Of a stretch of 64,000 bases of DNA, positions 1 through 12,756 are shown one piece after another (position 1 is the first letter of the stretch; each line of letters opens with the position of its first letter). Origin of the DNA: Cranoglanis bouderius. Lineage: Eukaryota > Chordata > Actinopteri > Siluriformes > Cranoglanididae. The stretch is taken from contig CM042548.1 of NCBI GenBank assembly GCA_023630585.1, positions 14,472,027 to 14,536,026 of the forward strand, read 5' to 3'. The notes under the pieces are model-generated. The model was not told the DNA's origin. It saw nothing but the letters and a program-made list of their open reading frames with translations, and made no database searches. The position numbers were made by a program, and so were the translations under genes.

Positions 1-195
1 ACAGAGAAACCGCAAAGCTTAAACTCATCGGTCATGAAGATGTCGGAAAAGTTACAGCTTCACCTCTGACTGTTACAAAGTGCTGACACTGGAGACTCCT
101 TCCATAAATGTTAAATAAACATCTTACAGAAAACGAGAACACATTTTTAATCTGTTCAAGTCTCTTTGAATGAGCCGTTACTATAGAAACAAGCT
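1..195 (+). repeat. Dispersed 0.5 kb repeat, copy A (cut by window edge)
   Basis: Contains the family signature GCTGACACTGGAGACTCCTT followed by CCATAAATGTTAAATAAAC, and TGAATGAGCCGTTACTATAG. Shares these blocks with copies near 6425, 17850, 21500, 33110 and 56580. Confidence 0.8.
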
Positions 196-238
196 CACCT
201 GAAATTGAATGTGAAACTCCACCTTGTTCTTCATCATG

Positions 239-239
<1 letters not shown>

Positions 240-320
<81 letters not shown>
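240..320 (+). repeat. Compound microsatellite (CT)n(CA)n
   Basis: About 50 bp of CT followed by about 30 bp of CA. Frames across it give meaningless Leu-Ser, His-Thr or Arg-Glu runs. Confidence 0.98.
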
Positions 321-323
<3 letters not shown>

Positions 324-1969
324 TTGTGTCCCACCCCCCACCCTCACCCCCATTCTTTTCCTTACAGTTATTCAGGACAGGCTTGAACAATGCAGTTTTT
401 TGTTTTTTTTTGGAGGGGTAACCTGGAGTGAAATTAGAGCTCTTATTCAGCAGATTGACAGTTTCAGTGCAACTGTGTGTTAAGATCAAGAGACAGAATT
501 ATTACCCCGTGGAAAGGATATTTGTGGAATGCTCCCAATGCTTGTGGAGGTATTCCCAAACGTACACGACTTTCTTAAACATATGTGTAAATGCTGTGTT
601 TATGAAGGCCTTTTACTCTAGCAGGTCATAAAGCGTCTTTTATAATAAAAACAACATGGTACACAATGAAGGCTGGTCATGTAGGAGTTATACTTGCGAA
701 TTGTATCCAGCAGAGGGCGCTTTAAACAGAACAGAAAAATAGAGGGAACAGATACAAACAGCTGGTTTGGCTGAAAAACCCATTGATGCTTATGCTGGCC
801 GCCATTTTTTGCAAGAGGTTGATAATTATATGGAATCAATCAACTTGGCTATACATAATGTTAGTAAGGAATCGGAAGGTTCTTGTTCAGCGTGGTGACT
901 CCTACACATGGTTCGAGATTTTAAGTCATTGTGTATATTCTAGCTGTATGGTTTGCCACACACGTGGTACCGATTCCAAGGCGAACACGCAGCCGTACCC
1001 CATCTGAATGTGTTCAGATGTCACGTCAAAGCAGTCCGTCTTTCTCTCTGCCCTGTCTGTTTATCTGCCTTTCCATCTGTCCGTTTGCTCTTCGTCTGGT
1101 CGTGTTTGTGAAGGTCACGGAAAGGCGGCCAAAATCACTCCACTGACCAATTAGGTTGGAGAACCGACATCGCCCATGGATCAAAGATTGATGTGTATGC
1201 TGCCAGTTTTTGGACCTTCTTGAGTTTTTTTTTTATTATTATTAAATGATCCCGTTTTAAATACTCTGAAATTTAAAAATCTAAGAATCGAGAAACATTT
1301 CTCGTTACATGATTAGTAAATCGAGAAATGTTACTATTTATTGGAACAACCTAGATCAAATCTAATCAGAAAAGCCAGAACTATCACTCTAATCAGCTAT
1401 ACAGTTCACTTTTATATTTTAATTACTTTACCTAAAGGTCACTTTAACTAACTGTAGTTAGCTTGTATATTAGAATTAGTTACTAAATCATTGTGTCACA
1501 CTAGTTATTTGTTTTACACTTAATACTAGCATTGTGCTAGTCATTCATCTATAAGTTTAATGACTAAGCTTCAAAATTTGCCTGCCTTTAATATATAAAT
1601 ATATAATCACATTAGGAACTGAAAGCAAGCATTTAATAATCTCCACAAAGATTTAGCTTTCCTTATTTAATCGCTATACTGAATTATTTTGTTTGGACTG
1701 TGGAAAGTAATTAAAACTGTAATAAAACATAAGAAACTTCAGAGGTTCAAAAACTTTTAATAAGGCTACAATGACCTCAAGAGTCATCCTGACTTAAATA
1801 TTGTCTTTAAATATTTTCCTTTTTCTTTTTATTTGTCTTCCCAAGACATTTCGAGCTTGCTTTCTCTTATAGACTTAGATGATTTAAAAAAAAAACAAAC
1901 AAAAAACCTAAGGCAGTATAAACTAATAATTAATTAAACCTTTGCTATAGAACAGCATTACAGAATGTC

Positions 1970-2207
1970 TTTGTACAACTGCGCTGTTGAATCTGGATTC
2001 TGATTGGTCAGGAGGTGTTGATTCATTTTCTATAACAGTAGCTCTGACAGTAGTTTATATTAATGCGCTCTTTTTAATATGTTATCATTTCTATATTAAC
2101 AGCTCATTAACAGGGACTCGTACGGCAGACGCTCCACATGAATAGATTTTTTAATTTTTTTTTAAATTGCTGATATGGTGAAGTTTTCTGTATGGAGACG
2201 TTTTCTG

Positions 2208-2255
<48 letters not shown>

Positions 2256-2520
2256 AGGGGAATGACTTTTTGCAGCTGCTATAACATATGGTTACACAAC
2301 ATTAAATGTGACTATAAATGGATAAAAAGTATGACATGTCGTTGTTTAATAAATTCAAAATTGTAATCACTGGTAAATTGCCGTGGTGTAAGAGGAATAA
2401 AACACTTTGGGACATGCTGGTGTAGGAAAATAATAAACTTAACTGTAACTCTGCTGTATCACATCATTTCAGTTTTGATTATTTTCCTTTGACAGCACAA
2501 CGCAGTGTTTTATTCCTTAT
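1970..2520 (-). repeat. Dispersed 0.5 kb repeat, copy B, with (AG)n
   Basis: Reverse-oriented copy. The left edge CAACTGCGCTGTTGAATC and the right part CAGCACAACGCAGTGTTTTA appear to be the two ends of the element. An (AG)n microsatellite (2210-2249) has grown inside it. Confidence 0.75.
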
Positions 2521-2529
2521 AGAACACAA

Positions 2530-4440
2530 TCATATGCCAAAAAAACTAATTATTCAGCCATTAATAAATTTTTTTTTTAAATCCTGTGGCTCGCTCTGAA
2601 ACTTCCACACTCTGTCACCACTCTGTCTGTCTCTCTGCTTGACCTGTGCCATTCTACGATTTAATGTTGGCACACGTGTACGTCTCCATGACGTAAGTAT
2701 GGTGTTCACACATCATTTATTCACGCATGAGCAAGACAGCAGCTTATTTCTCTGAGATATACAGCCTGGAGAAAATAACTCAATCCATCTTGTGTAATAA
2801 ACTGAGTACTCATGCAAGAACTGTGTGCGCATGCATGGACCGTGTGTATTACAGGCTTTGTTACAAGGTTTTCACATGCATGCACTTACCATGTTGTAAA
2901 TATACTATTTTAAATAAAAACTTAAATCCGGATTTGGAGATGAAGTGCAGGAATGTGGATGCTGGAACAGCTACGATGCCATCAGGCCTTCAGGCTGCTT
3001 TCCGTCTCTCTCCTCCAGGACGATGGATGACCCCCTCGATGACCAGGTGCAGCGCTTGAATTGGGTTGAAATCAGAAGCCGATGTTTTTGACGGTTGACT
3101 GCAGGGCAGACACTAATCCACTCAGTGAATGCAATTGTGGCTTCAGAAAAAGAACGGGTTTCATACTGTGCCGTTAAGCTCGACGGTTCATATTTTGGAG
3201 CGCGGGCTATTGTATAAAGGTCACTCTGGTCCTCTTCACTCTTGCGGCACACATTCGAGTGTGACAAAAGCTCCTGTGATTGAGTTTTAGAGCACAGAGA
3301 GGCAATCTAAGATGCTCCAGAACCTTTCAGATGAGGTCAGAGTTTATCTTTTTTTTTTTGCTTTTAGGACTGAGAGACAAAAAAAATATTTTTTTTCCCT
3401 TTGTATTAAGCCTTTTAGATTATTTTTCTCCTTTACATTCATTCAGTCTGAAGATATTTATATCAAATGCACCAAAATCATCTTCAACATGTCAGGAACA
3501 CTTGAACCATATTTTTTAGTTCAATTTAGCATGATACAATTTGGTGTTATTCATTCTCGAATCTGTTAAAAACATTTATTTGTTGGATTGTTAGAGTCAA
3601 AATTGCTAAATGTTTACAGAAACATTTTCTACACAGGATTTGTACTACATTGTTAGAAAACAAGGATTCCTCAAGGGTTCACTGTTTCTAAAAATGGTTC
3701 TACTTGAAAAACACACTGATGTAGGGTTCTAAATTGAGCCTATAAGGGACAACCAAAGAACCCTTAGGGGTGCTAAATTTTCAGTGTACTGGTATAAAAA
3801 AAAAGTAAAATTAATTTAGCTGAGAAAAAGTGAAAGCTTCTTTAAAACTATAATACATTTAACCTTAATTATTTTAAAATTTTTGATACAAGCTAATTAA
3901 TTAAATATACAACTAAACATTAAGTGAAAATTTCAGTGATATACAGTATTCTTGTCACTGTTATAAATTATTGCATAGATCCATTAATTCATTAAGGACA
4001 CACGGGCTATTTCACTTTCTTTTTAATCATTATGAACATAAACTCCTTATTAATAAACAGATGCATTGGTAGTTATGTATAATAAGCACTGATTATTCCA
4101 TGTTTATTCCACACTAAATAATTCTAGCTTTGAGTTTTGAGCATTGAGCTATGAATGAGCACGATGATTGTGTTTCAGCTCAGGCTAAATTTAACAGGGC
4201 GCTGGGATCGGGATTTGCCTCGCTAGCACAGAGATTGATCACACTGACCACATCTTGTAATGAATCCAAGATCCACTTAGGCATCACACTCTGGCAAACT
4301 CATGCACTCTCACATTTTATTTTCCTTCCAGTTACCAAATGGTTTATAGGTCATGACAAAATGCCAGGCTTGGGTCACATTTCAATAAAACTTTATATTT
4401 CCTGTGTCCAAATTGTCATATTCTCTCCCATGCCACTGGC
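2530..4440. other. Non-genic stretch with a GC-richer island at 2930-3290
   Basis: Mostly AT-rich unique sequence. 2930-3290 is less AT-rich and free of simple repeats, with an open 98-codon frame on the - strand (2971-3267) that I do not recognise; it could be conserved non-coding DNA. 3640-3795 contains AAGAACCCTTAGGGGTG / GGTTCTA-type fish repeat words. Confidence 0.4.
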
Positions 4441-4444
4441 TAAG

Positions 4445-4960
4445 TAAGGAATAATACACTCCATGTCATGCTGTTGCAGGAAAATTATCACACCACCCCG
4501 TTGTTGATTAAGTGGAGTTACTGTACTGTTACCATCCCAAAGTGTATTATTTTCTTACAACAGCATGCACTATTGTGTTAATGCGCTTCAACGCAGCTAC
4601 AATTTTTAATGTATTAGTGAACAACACATTGTGCTTTTTAACTGTTTATACTAACATTTAATGTCGTGGAAGATCCTTGACACAAGTTAGTTCCTGTTAT
4701 AGCTTATGCTGTAAACAGTCGTTCCTCACCAGCCTCTCTTTTTTTTCTTGTCATGTGCCCGAGAAACTCCTCTGTCCTGAAGACTTTCATGTGTCAAAAG
4801 CTTAATATAAAACTGTTATAAAGCTCTGACGCTGGAGACTCCCTGGAGACATTACGTAAACTAACTTATTTGCAGCTGCACTATTGTCAGAGCTGCTGTT
4901 AAAGAAAATTAATCAACACCTCCTGACCAATGACAATCCAGAATTCAACAGCTCAATTTT
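4445..4960 (+). repeat. Dispersed 0.5 kb repeat, copy C
   Basis: Carries CTGTAAACAGTCGTTCCTCA, GACGCTGGAGACTCCCTGG and CAGAGCTGCTGTTAAAG, ending CCAGAATTCAACAGC. Confidence 0.75.
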
Positions 4961-5939
4961 TATGGTAATATCAGGGTGTTTTCTTTATTTTCGTCATGTT
5001 TGTGTGTGCATCCTTGGAGTTGGGAGAAAACAGATGAGGGTGAGGCTGGAAATTTTGGTCCCCTGAGACTCTGCTACAATAATCTTGGCCCAAAGACACA
5101 ACTTTCACATGTGTCACTTGGGAACATGTTCATTTAACCATGAGAAGGAGAACTATAACTCAATGCAATTTTTTTTCGTCAGAGTTTGAGGTTTTCAAAC
5201 TGTTGTTACAGGTAACTTGTTAAGTTTTGTCATTATTTGTGTAATTAATTATCACACATAACTCCTATACAGTGAAGTGTATATTTCTGTGTATATGTTC
5301 ATACCCTAGTAAAGTTCATGCGAAGCAAGCAAACATGCTGCACATGTCAATCTTTCTGCCAAACCTAGTATCGAGAGCCAACCATAACGTGTTCTGGCTG
5401 TTAAATCTGAGATTTAACCAGTTTGAGAGAAATGGGTGGTTAAGACACATTCCTCTTATAGGTCAAACTCCAAGACTTGTCATGGTACACCAAAGCTCTA
5501 ATGTATATTTGGTGGAAAATCTTTATTTCGTTCCTACATCTATTTTCAGCTTAACGCCTTCATGATGTTCCTGATGCACCTCATCACTCGCTTTACATTG
5601 GCCAGAAGCTTGGAGACCAAACAAATTCTTCTCGTCTCTTAGAAATTGTGTGACTGAATCTTATTCCCTAAAAAAATGTGTAACTTTTTTTGGAAGCTTA
5701 GGTTTAAATAAAAAAACAAAACCACCATCTGTATCTGTTTCCTTATTTGAACAGAACTTCCAGGACTAAACCAAGAGAGCTTTACAAAAAATGGTTTTAA
5801 AAGAAGATACAAATGTGATCTTTTTTTATTCAGGCCTTTGGCTAGCTAACTCTAAACATCTTATAATATGCAGATTTATCCAATCTGTTCTTTGTATTTT
5901 AATTTAATTTTACTTTATGTTATTATATTATACTTTATT

Positions 5940-6160
5940 TTATTTTACATTTAATTTTATCATCATCAATTACATTCTATTATATTTTTTCCTCATGTGT
6001 AAAACTTCTTTTTATGATCACCAGTCAGTCCTTTCATTAAACTAACTTTATTTGTTTTACTTTTTCTCTTGTAATATTTTGGGTTTTATTTCTGTAAAGC
6101 ACTTTTGGTTGCATTTTATGTATGAAAAGTGCTATATAATTACTGTTTTATGTTATGCAT
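5940..6160 (+). repeat. Retroelement-like 3' tail
   Basis: TCTGTAAAGCACTTTTGGTTGC followed by ATGTATGAAAAGTGCTATAT is a widespread fish repeat tail, probably of a LINE-type element. No ORF is attached. Confidence 0.45.
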
Positions 6161-6424
6161 ATCAGCCCTACCAATATGGGCTGCTGGAAAAAAGAAGCCA
6201 TTTTTCCATTTACAAAATATAACAAATAATTTGCGGAATGTAACTTTATTCTACTCCTGAACTTCGACAGTTCCTCAGCCTCAGCTACATCACTCGAGTT
6301 CAAAATCAGTCTCAACCTGATGCTCTGTGGATCTTTCTGGAAAGATTTCTAAGATCTAATGTGACTGGCCAAGCTAGCTAACTCTCTTACAAAACAATGT
6401 TTTTCCAAAATCAGGGATGTTTAT

Positions 6425-6705
6425 TTCCCAAATCAGCAACTGTTATAAAGCACCGACACTGGGGACTCCTTCCATAAATGTTACGTAAACTCCTCCTCAC
6501 ATATTTACAATTACACACACATTTTTTATCTGTTCATATGAAGCGTCCGCTATACAAGTCCTCGTGAATGAGCTGTTACTGTAGAAATGAGTGCATTAAT
6601 ATAAACCTGTGATTTGCAGCTGAACTACTGTCAGAACTGCTGTTATAGAATATGTAATCAAGACCTTCCAACCAATCAGAATCGAGACTTCAACAACATA
6701 TCAAC
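6425..6705 (+). repeat. Dispersed 0.5 kb repeat, copy D (right half)
   Basis: Carries GACACTGGGGACTCCTTCC, TGAATGAGCTGTTACTGTAG and CAGAACTGCTGTTATAG. Confidence 0.75.
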
Positions 6706-8990
6706 AATGTGGGGTAAATGAAAGTGTTAATTTTAAAAACATTTGCAGTTAGTTTTACTCTAATGTTGCCTGTTTGCATTTGTTTTGAATTTTGAATGTG
6801 ATTCGTCAATGTGTCTACAGTATGTGGTGTGTGTGTGTTTTTTTCAGTGCTGGCCCAAATCCTCCCTCTAATGAAGGACTATGCTGTACCCAGAGACAGT
6901 GGCACCACCACTGCCACATAAAATGGAAACACATACACACACTCATTACAACATAGACACAAAATCTGAAACAATCGAGTAATTCATGGCCAGAGCGGTC
7001 ATTTTATTCCCATGGCCAGCACAGAGGGGTACTGTGAATGAAATGCTTCAGGACGAGACGGCCTGGCGTATTAAAGAGCCACTTGGCTGCGTTTTAAATC
7101 TGATAAATATATAAACTGTTTTGGCGAAATAACAACCGAGCCAGACTGGTCTCCACACAATCTCGGATTGTTGGCCAACTGAAAAACTTTTATTTATTAT
7201 TAGCTCTTTATTTACCAGGTACAGGAATAAACAACACACAGAGAAATAAAGTGTGTGTCAGTCCAAAACTAAAAATGACTACAAGTGAGAAGGAGAGACT
7301 GAGAAACTGATACTGGATTTGATCCAGTAAAAATAAAAATAAATAAAATACAAAAAAAGGCTGTTTTGGATCTCAGAGGAAAAAAAAATGCTGCGAGTGT
7401 AATTTCAGCACCATCGTGTTTCATCCACAATATTCCTGAGACCCATAATGCCTTGCTCATGATTTGTGCCAAACTGGAAGTGTAAAGCAAGTGTAAAGCA
7501 AAGTGTAAGCAAAGATTATTCTAAACATTACAAAAATGTCACAAAAGCTCTATTTGGACTGGATTAGTTTTACACGTGGAGGTGGGTAATGTAATTACTA
7601 GTGAAGTATCTCTAGGATTTTACTTCCACCCAACTCAGTCGTGTCAGTATTTTTATGCACTGCATGCACACGAGTCTGGAGGGATTATGCAGTATTTTAC
7701 TATAAAATGACCAGTAGAAATAAACCCAGGTAATGCATATCCCATTGAAAAGATTGAAAAGACGTTTTACGCTTTTCCTTTAGTATAAAGATACTCTATT
7801 GCCACGCACCAATACCAAAATGAAACAGAGTTTAAAGCAAAGAACAATAAATTATAGATGATGTTTAAAAGTGAAGCGAAGCTTCCACAGGTTTTAGGGA
7901 GGTGCCTTACCTAAAGAGTAATGAGCTCCTAGCACAGGTACAGCCTATAGACATGTAATGGTCATGTGACCATTATTATAAATGACTTAGTGTGACGAGA
8001 ATTTAAAACACACGCCCATCTCTGCGATTTCTACTTATCACATGCCAATCAATCAGAATTATTTCAGACGTCCTCCGGCAAGATTACTAAACACACAAAC
8101 GCCTGGAAATCTTCTCCCATTCAAATGGTGCTGAAGAGTATTTTATGAAATGTCACATCGGTTCCTTCTTAGCCATACAGCTGGGCATCTTCTGGTCAGA
8201 AGTGCAGACAGATAGTTATTTGAAAGCAGAGTCTGAGTCCTGAGTCTGATGTGTATGTCCAACTGAGCCTGTGTGGTCACTACAGAAACAGACAGTGCGC
8301 CGATACATGACCTGCATCTCACACAGAGACACACAGACAGACAGACTAAATAGAGCTCAGGATTAAACCCTGAAGCACTGTGCAATAAACCTGCAACTTC
8401 TAGACCATGACTCTCTGTTAAATTATTACTCAAACCTGTGCACCGCAGTAATTGTTTCCCCTGTGAATACATGAAGCACTGCAGAAAAAGCTGCAGACAA
8501 AAGTCCTTCAGAGACATATGCTAGCTGTATTTAGGTTGGAAAAGACATAAGAAAAAAGATCTTTCAAGCCAGTAAATGGTGAATTGACTTTTAATGGGTG
8601 GTGGCTCTGTTATGTTATTCTGCTGAAACCTCTCATGGAATTTCTTTTTATTTATTTATTTATTTATTTTAAATAAATATTTATTTATTTATTTATTTAT
8701 TTTACCTCTACAGGTTCAGACCTTGTCTGCCCTCAGTGACCTGTACATGGTTGGGGTATAATGTGCTCCAACACCATGATTTACCTTTGTGTCTCAGACC
8801 TCAGAAGATTAGCCTTTGAAAACCAGCTGCATAAAAGACTTAATTGTAATATAAAACCAGGGGTTTGAATTAGGGTTTCCATCCAGACTCTATGGTTCTC
8901 TGGTTTGTTCCAATCAGTGGACCCATGAATACTCTATTTTAAAACCATGTTTAGGGTTATGCAGGGTTTTCTTTTCTGAAAAGATTCCAG
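6706..8990. other. Non-genic stretch
   Basis: No gene recognised. Apart from the (TTTA)n tract, it is unique AT-rich sequence. The 124-codon frame at 8143-8517 (-) has no family features. Confidence 0.5.
8641..8705. repeat. (TTTA)n / (TAAA) palindromic tract
   Basis: Two TTTA runs joined head to head by TTTTAAATAAATATTTA. Confidence 0.9.
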
Positions 8991-8994
8991 ATCA

Positions 8995-9250
8995 ACCAAT
9001 CCATCGCATCCTATCCTGTCCTATCTGATCAAATCAAATCTCATCATATCTAATCCCATCCAATCCATTCATTCCTATCCTGTCCTATCCCATCATCCAT
9101 TCTACCCATCCATCTCTCCAGTCCTATCCCGTCCCTCCCCCTATTATATTCATCTACCCATCCATTGACTTATTGACCCATATGATCCATCTCATCCAAT
9201 CCTTCCGATCCTACACAAGTATCCACACATCCTATCCCATCATATCCATC
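8995..9250 (+). repeat. Degenerate ATCC/TATCC pentanucleotide-like array
   Basis: Repeated CTATCC, CATCC and AATCC words with a strongly C/T-biased strand; about 255 bp. Confidence 0.8.
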
Positions 9251-9264
9251 TACTGAAATAAGAA

Positions 9265-9705
9265 TAATGGAACATGTGACTGGCAGGTGTTTCTTGTTGC
9301 CCAGGTGTGCCCTGTTAGATTGATTGTTTAAACAGTTAATAGCTCTTGGTTTGAGCCCTGGTTTTCACCTGTGAAGACTGCATTTGTTGTTTAAAAGGGT
9401 AAGCCAACATGAAGACGTCTATGATAGAAAAGCAAGCTATTTCCAAGCCTAGAAAAGATGGAAAATCAATCAGAGCCACTGCACAAACATGGGGCATAGT
9501 AAGAAGAAGAAGAAGAAAAAAAAAGGAAGAAACCACTGGTGTACCCAACAACCAGACATCATACACGTCAGTCAAGGAAAACAACAGCAGTTGATGACAA
9601 AAACACTGGGAGAGCTGTGAAGAAAAACCCAAAAACTACAGTTAGTGACCTCACCAATAACCTTCACAAGGCAGGGGTAAAGGGATCACAATCCAATTTT
9701 TCTTT
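9265..9705 (+). pseudogene. N-terminal fragment of a Tc1-family transposase
   Basis: MKTSMIEKQAISKPRKDGKS at 9409 begins a Tc1 helix-turn-helix domain. A frameshift near 9540 moves the homology to another frame (VDDKN, RAVKKNPKTTVSDLTNNLHK, AGVKGSQSN), which breaks off at about 9705. Upstream non-coding sequence to about 9265 looks like the element leader. The catalytic domain and right end are missing. Confidence 0.8.
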
Positions 9706-10117
9706 TGTTTGTAAATTCTGTTGTTTATTACAACAGGAGCGCTCTATTAGTAAGGAGGCCACGTTGCTCTTTACTCGCAATGTAGACGCGGTGATAAAAA
9801 GTGTAGCGCAAGGGATATGCAACCAAATATAAAACGTTATTTATTTTAATTTACTTTAAAATGATCTGTTCCTATTCTTTTGCTCACCTAACAGTTGGGT
9901 GGTCTGCCACCAAAAGGTACCATGTCCTAAGTTGTTTAACACATCTAGATGTAAATATAAAGACATGAAAGCTGAAATTCTGATCTATCGTCTCATTCAG
10001 CTTTTGATCTCAAACCCAAATGTCTTCAGTGTATAGCACAAGCAAAAGGTTTGGCCTTGCTGTTCCAATACTATCCGAGGGGACTGTATTCATTTAGCTA
10101 AAGATTAAAATGTGCTA

Positions 10118-11421
10118 CTGTGGTACTTGAAAGTTTGTGAACCCTTTAGAATTTTCTATATATCTGTATACATATGACCTAATCAGTCCTAAAAGTAGAT
10201 AAAGAGAACCCAATTAAACAAATGAGACAAAAATATTATACTTGGTCATTTATTTATTGAGGAAAATGATCCAATATTACATATCTGTGAGTGAGTGTTT
10301 TCAATTAATGGGATGACACTCAGGTGTGAGTGAGCCTGTTTTATTTAAAGAACAGGGATCTATCAAGGTCTGATCTTCACAAACATGTTTGTGGAGGTGT
10401 ATCATGGCATGAACAAAGGAGCTTTATGAGGACCTCAGAAAAAGAGCTGATGCTGATCAGGCTGGAAAACCCTCTCTAAAGAGAAATTCAAGACCATTGT
10501 TACCCTCCCCTGGAGTGATCAACCAACAAAGATCACTCCAAGAGCAAGATGTGTAATAGCCCATGAGGTCACAAAAGGAACCCAGGGAGAGCCAAAGCCA
10601 GAAGGCTATTAGAAAAATGTTTTGTGGATGGATGAGACCAAAATAGAATTTTTGGTTTAAATGAGAAGGGTTATGTTTGGAGAAAGGAAAACACTGCATT
10701 CCAGCATAAGAACCTTATCACATCTGTGAAACATGGTGGTGGTAGTGTCATGGATGAGCCATGGTTTGCAGCATGGTTTTACTGCATCTGGGCCAGGACG
10801 ACTTGCAGTCATTGATGGAACAATGAATTCTGAATGATACCAGCGAATTCTAAAGGAAAATGTCAGGACATCTGTCTGTGAACTGAATCTCAAGAGAAAG
10901 TGGGTGACCTTACAATGATCCCAAGCACACATATCGTTTTATCAAAGAATGGCTAACGACGAATAAAGATAATGTTTTGGAATGGCCAAGTCAAAGTCCA
11001 GACCTTAATCCAATAGAAATGGTGTGGAAGGACCTGAAGCAATCAGTTCATGTGAGGAAACCCACCAACATCCCAGAGTTGAAGCTGTTCTGTACTGAGG
11101 AATGGGCTAAAATTCTTCCAAGCTGATGTGCAGGACTGATCAACAGTTACTGCAAACGTTTAGCTGCAGTTATTGCTGCACAAGGGGGTCACACCAGATA
11201 CTGAAAGCAAATGTTCACATACTTTTGCCACTCACAGATATGTAATATTGGATCATTTTCCTCAATAAATAAATGACCAAGTATAATATTTTTCATCTCA
11301 TTTGTTTAATTCGGTTCTCTTTATCTACTTTTAGGACTTGAAAATCTAATGATGTTTTAGGTCATATTTATACAGATATATAGAACATTTTAAAGGGTTC
11401 ACAAACTTTTGAGCACCACTG
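10118..11421 (+). mobile_element. Tc1-like element with internal deletion
   Basis: Flanked by TA at 10116-10117 and 11422-11423. Inverted ends of about 150 bp: AAGTTTGTGAACCCTTTAGA on the left; its counterpart on the right ends with GAGCACCACTG. Both arms carry the AAATAAATGACCAAGTATAA block. About 1.3 kb; the middle of the coding region is partly deleted. Confidence 0.9.
10404..11204 (+). pseudogene. Tc1-family transposase, deleted and with stops
   Basis: Starts ATG-GCA at 10404 but with frameshifts and a deletion near 10590 that removes most of the region between the helix-turn-helix and the catalytic core. Recognisable pieces: GKMFCGWMRPK-like block around 10610, the GGGS region near 10735, and from 10977 WPSQSPDLNPIEMVWKDL with a premature TGA before CAGLINSYCKRLAAVIAAQG. 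The end HTRY-stop matches full-length relatives. Confidence 0.85.
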
Positions 11422-11429
11422 TAAGTAGG

Positions 11430-12670
11430 ATCATTCCCTTTCTGGAAAGTTTCCAAGCAGAGCACCTTCAGAAAGACAGAACCTATGACCCATCCGAAGA
11501 ACCCTCAAGGAACGATTTCTTTCCCCAAGTGTGTGACTGTCTATATCTGTAGGTGTATTGATCCTCACACAAAGTCACTAAGTAGGTTATCTGGAGAAGC
11601 CTTCTGATGGTATCAGTAATGATGAAGTGCTGCAGGTAGGGTTGTGCTGCCCTGGATCGAGCACTCCGTGTGATCTCGGAGACTACGTATCCCTGACTCA
11701 CTTCTGCGCTCTTTCAACAAGGAACACAATGTTCTGTTCTGCTCTTTATAACACTGACCAAAAGCATTTCAACCTGTTCCCTGCATAACAATTACACAGA
11801 GGTGCAGCTCTTCAGCTTTTCACCTTTTTTTAATCCCTGCAGAAAAGGAGCCGAGACATGAAAGAGAGCGAGGCGGAGTAGCCCGGACCTGGCACTTGCT
11901 TCAGTCGTCCATGGATGAACAGACCCAGGAGGAGGAGGAGGTAACACACTAATCCAGAATTGGCCAGAACGTGGCTTTTAATCCTGAATCCTTTAATACT
12001 GGACAGAGGCGCAGATGAGATGAGACATAATTCTGCTTTAGTCTTATGCCAGCTCATTACCAGGGTGCACTAACTTTCGAAAGTTTTATGTAACTGAAGC
12101 TTGGGATTGTCCTGATTCAGTGTGCAATTGTTGACAAAAAAAAAGTTTGAGGTTTTCTTTAGTATTCTTCCATGACAAAAACAATTAAATAAAACATGCC
12201 ATGTGTTTACAATCTATGACACAATGGAAGACCTTTTCCTCAACGCATAAAAAGGGATGAAAATTTTTAAATGGTGGATTGCACTAGCTAGAACTAGCAT
12301 ATGCGATGACACCCAGAGATGCACACTTGTAAAACATCTGTAAAACAAAAATAAAATAATTGTCAAATTTACAAACTAAAGGCTAAAATTTTTAGTTTTC
12401 AATGAGAAAACTATTTGTTGTCAAGTGAACTTACTAGTGATTGGTCGGTAATGGCTTTTTCCAACTGATTTTTTTCTTTTGTTGGGTTTTTTAAAAAAAA
12501 TACTTGACAAATTGTCAAATGTTTTGTGAAATATGTTACAAAAATATTACAAAAATCAAGTCAAAAAGTGGAAAAATAAATGAAGAAATAAACCAGCCAA
12601 AACTGTAAACACACAAAACTCACTCATTATTACACACATCACTCAAATAAATAAATAAATAAATAAATAA

Positions 12671-12756
<86 letters not shown>

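Noticed and set aside
8143..8517. 124-codon frame on the - strand
   Set aside because: Cys/Ser/Leu-rich without any motif; no supporting signals.
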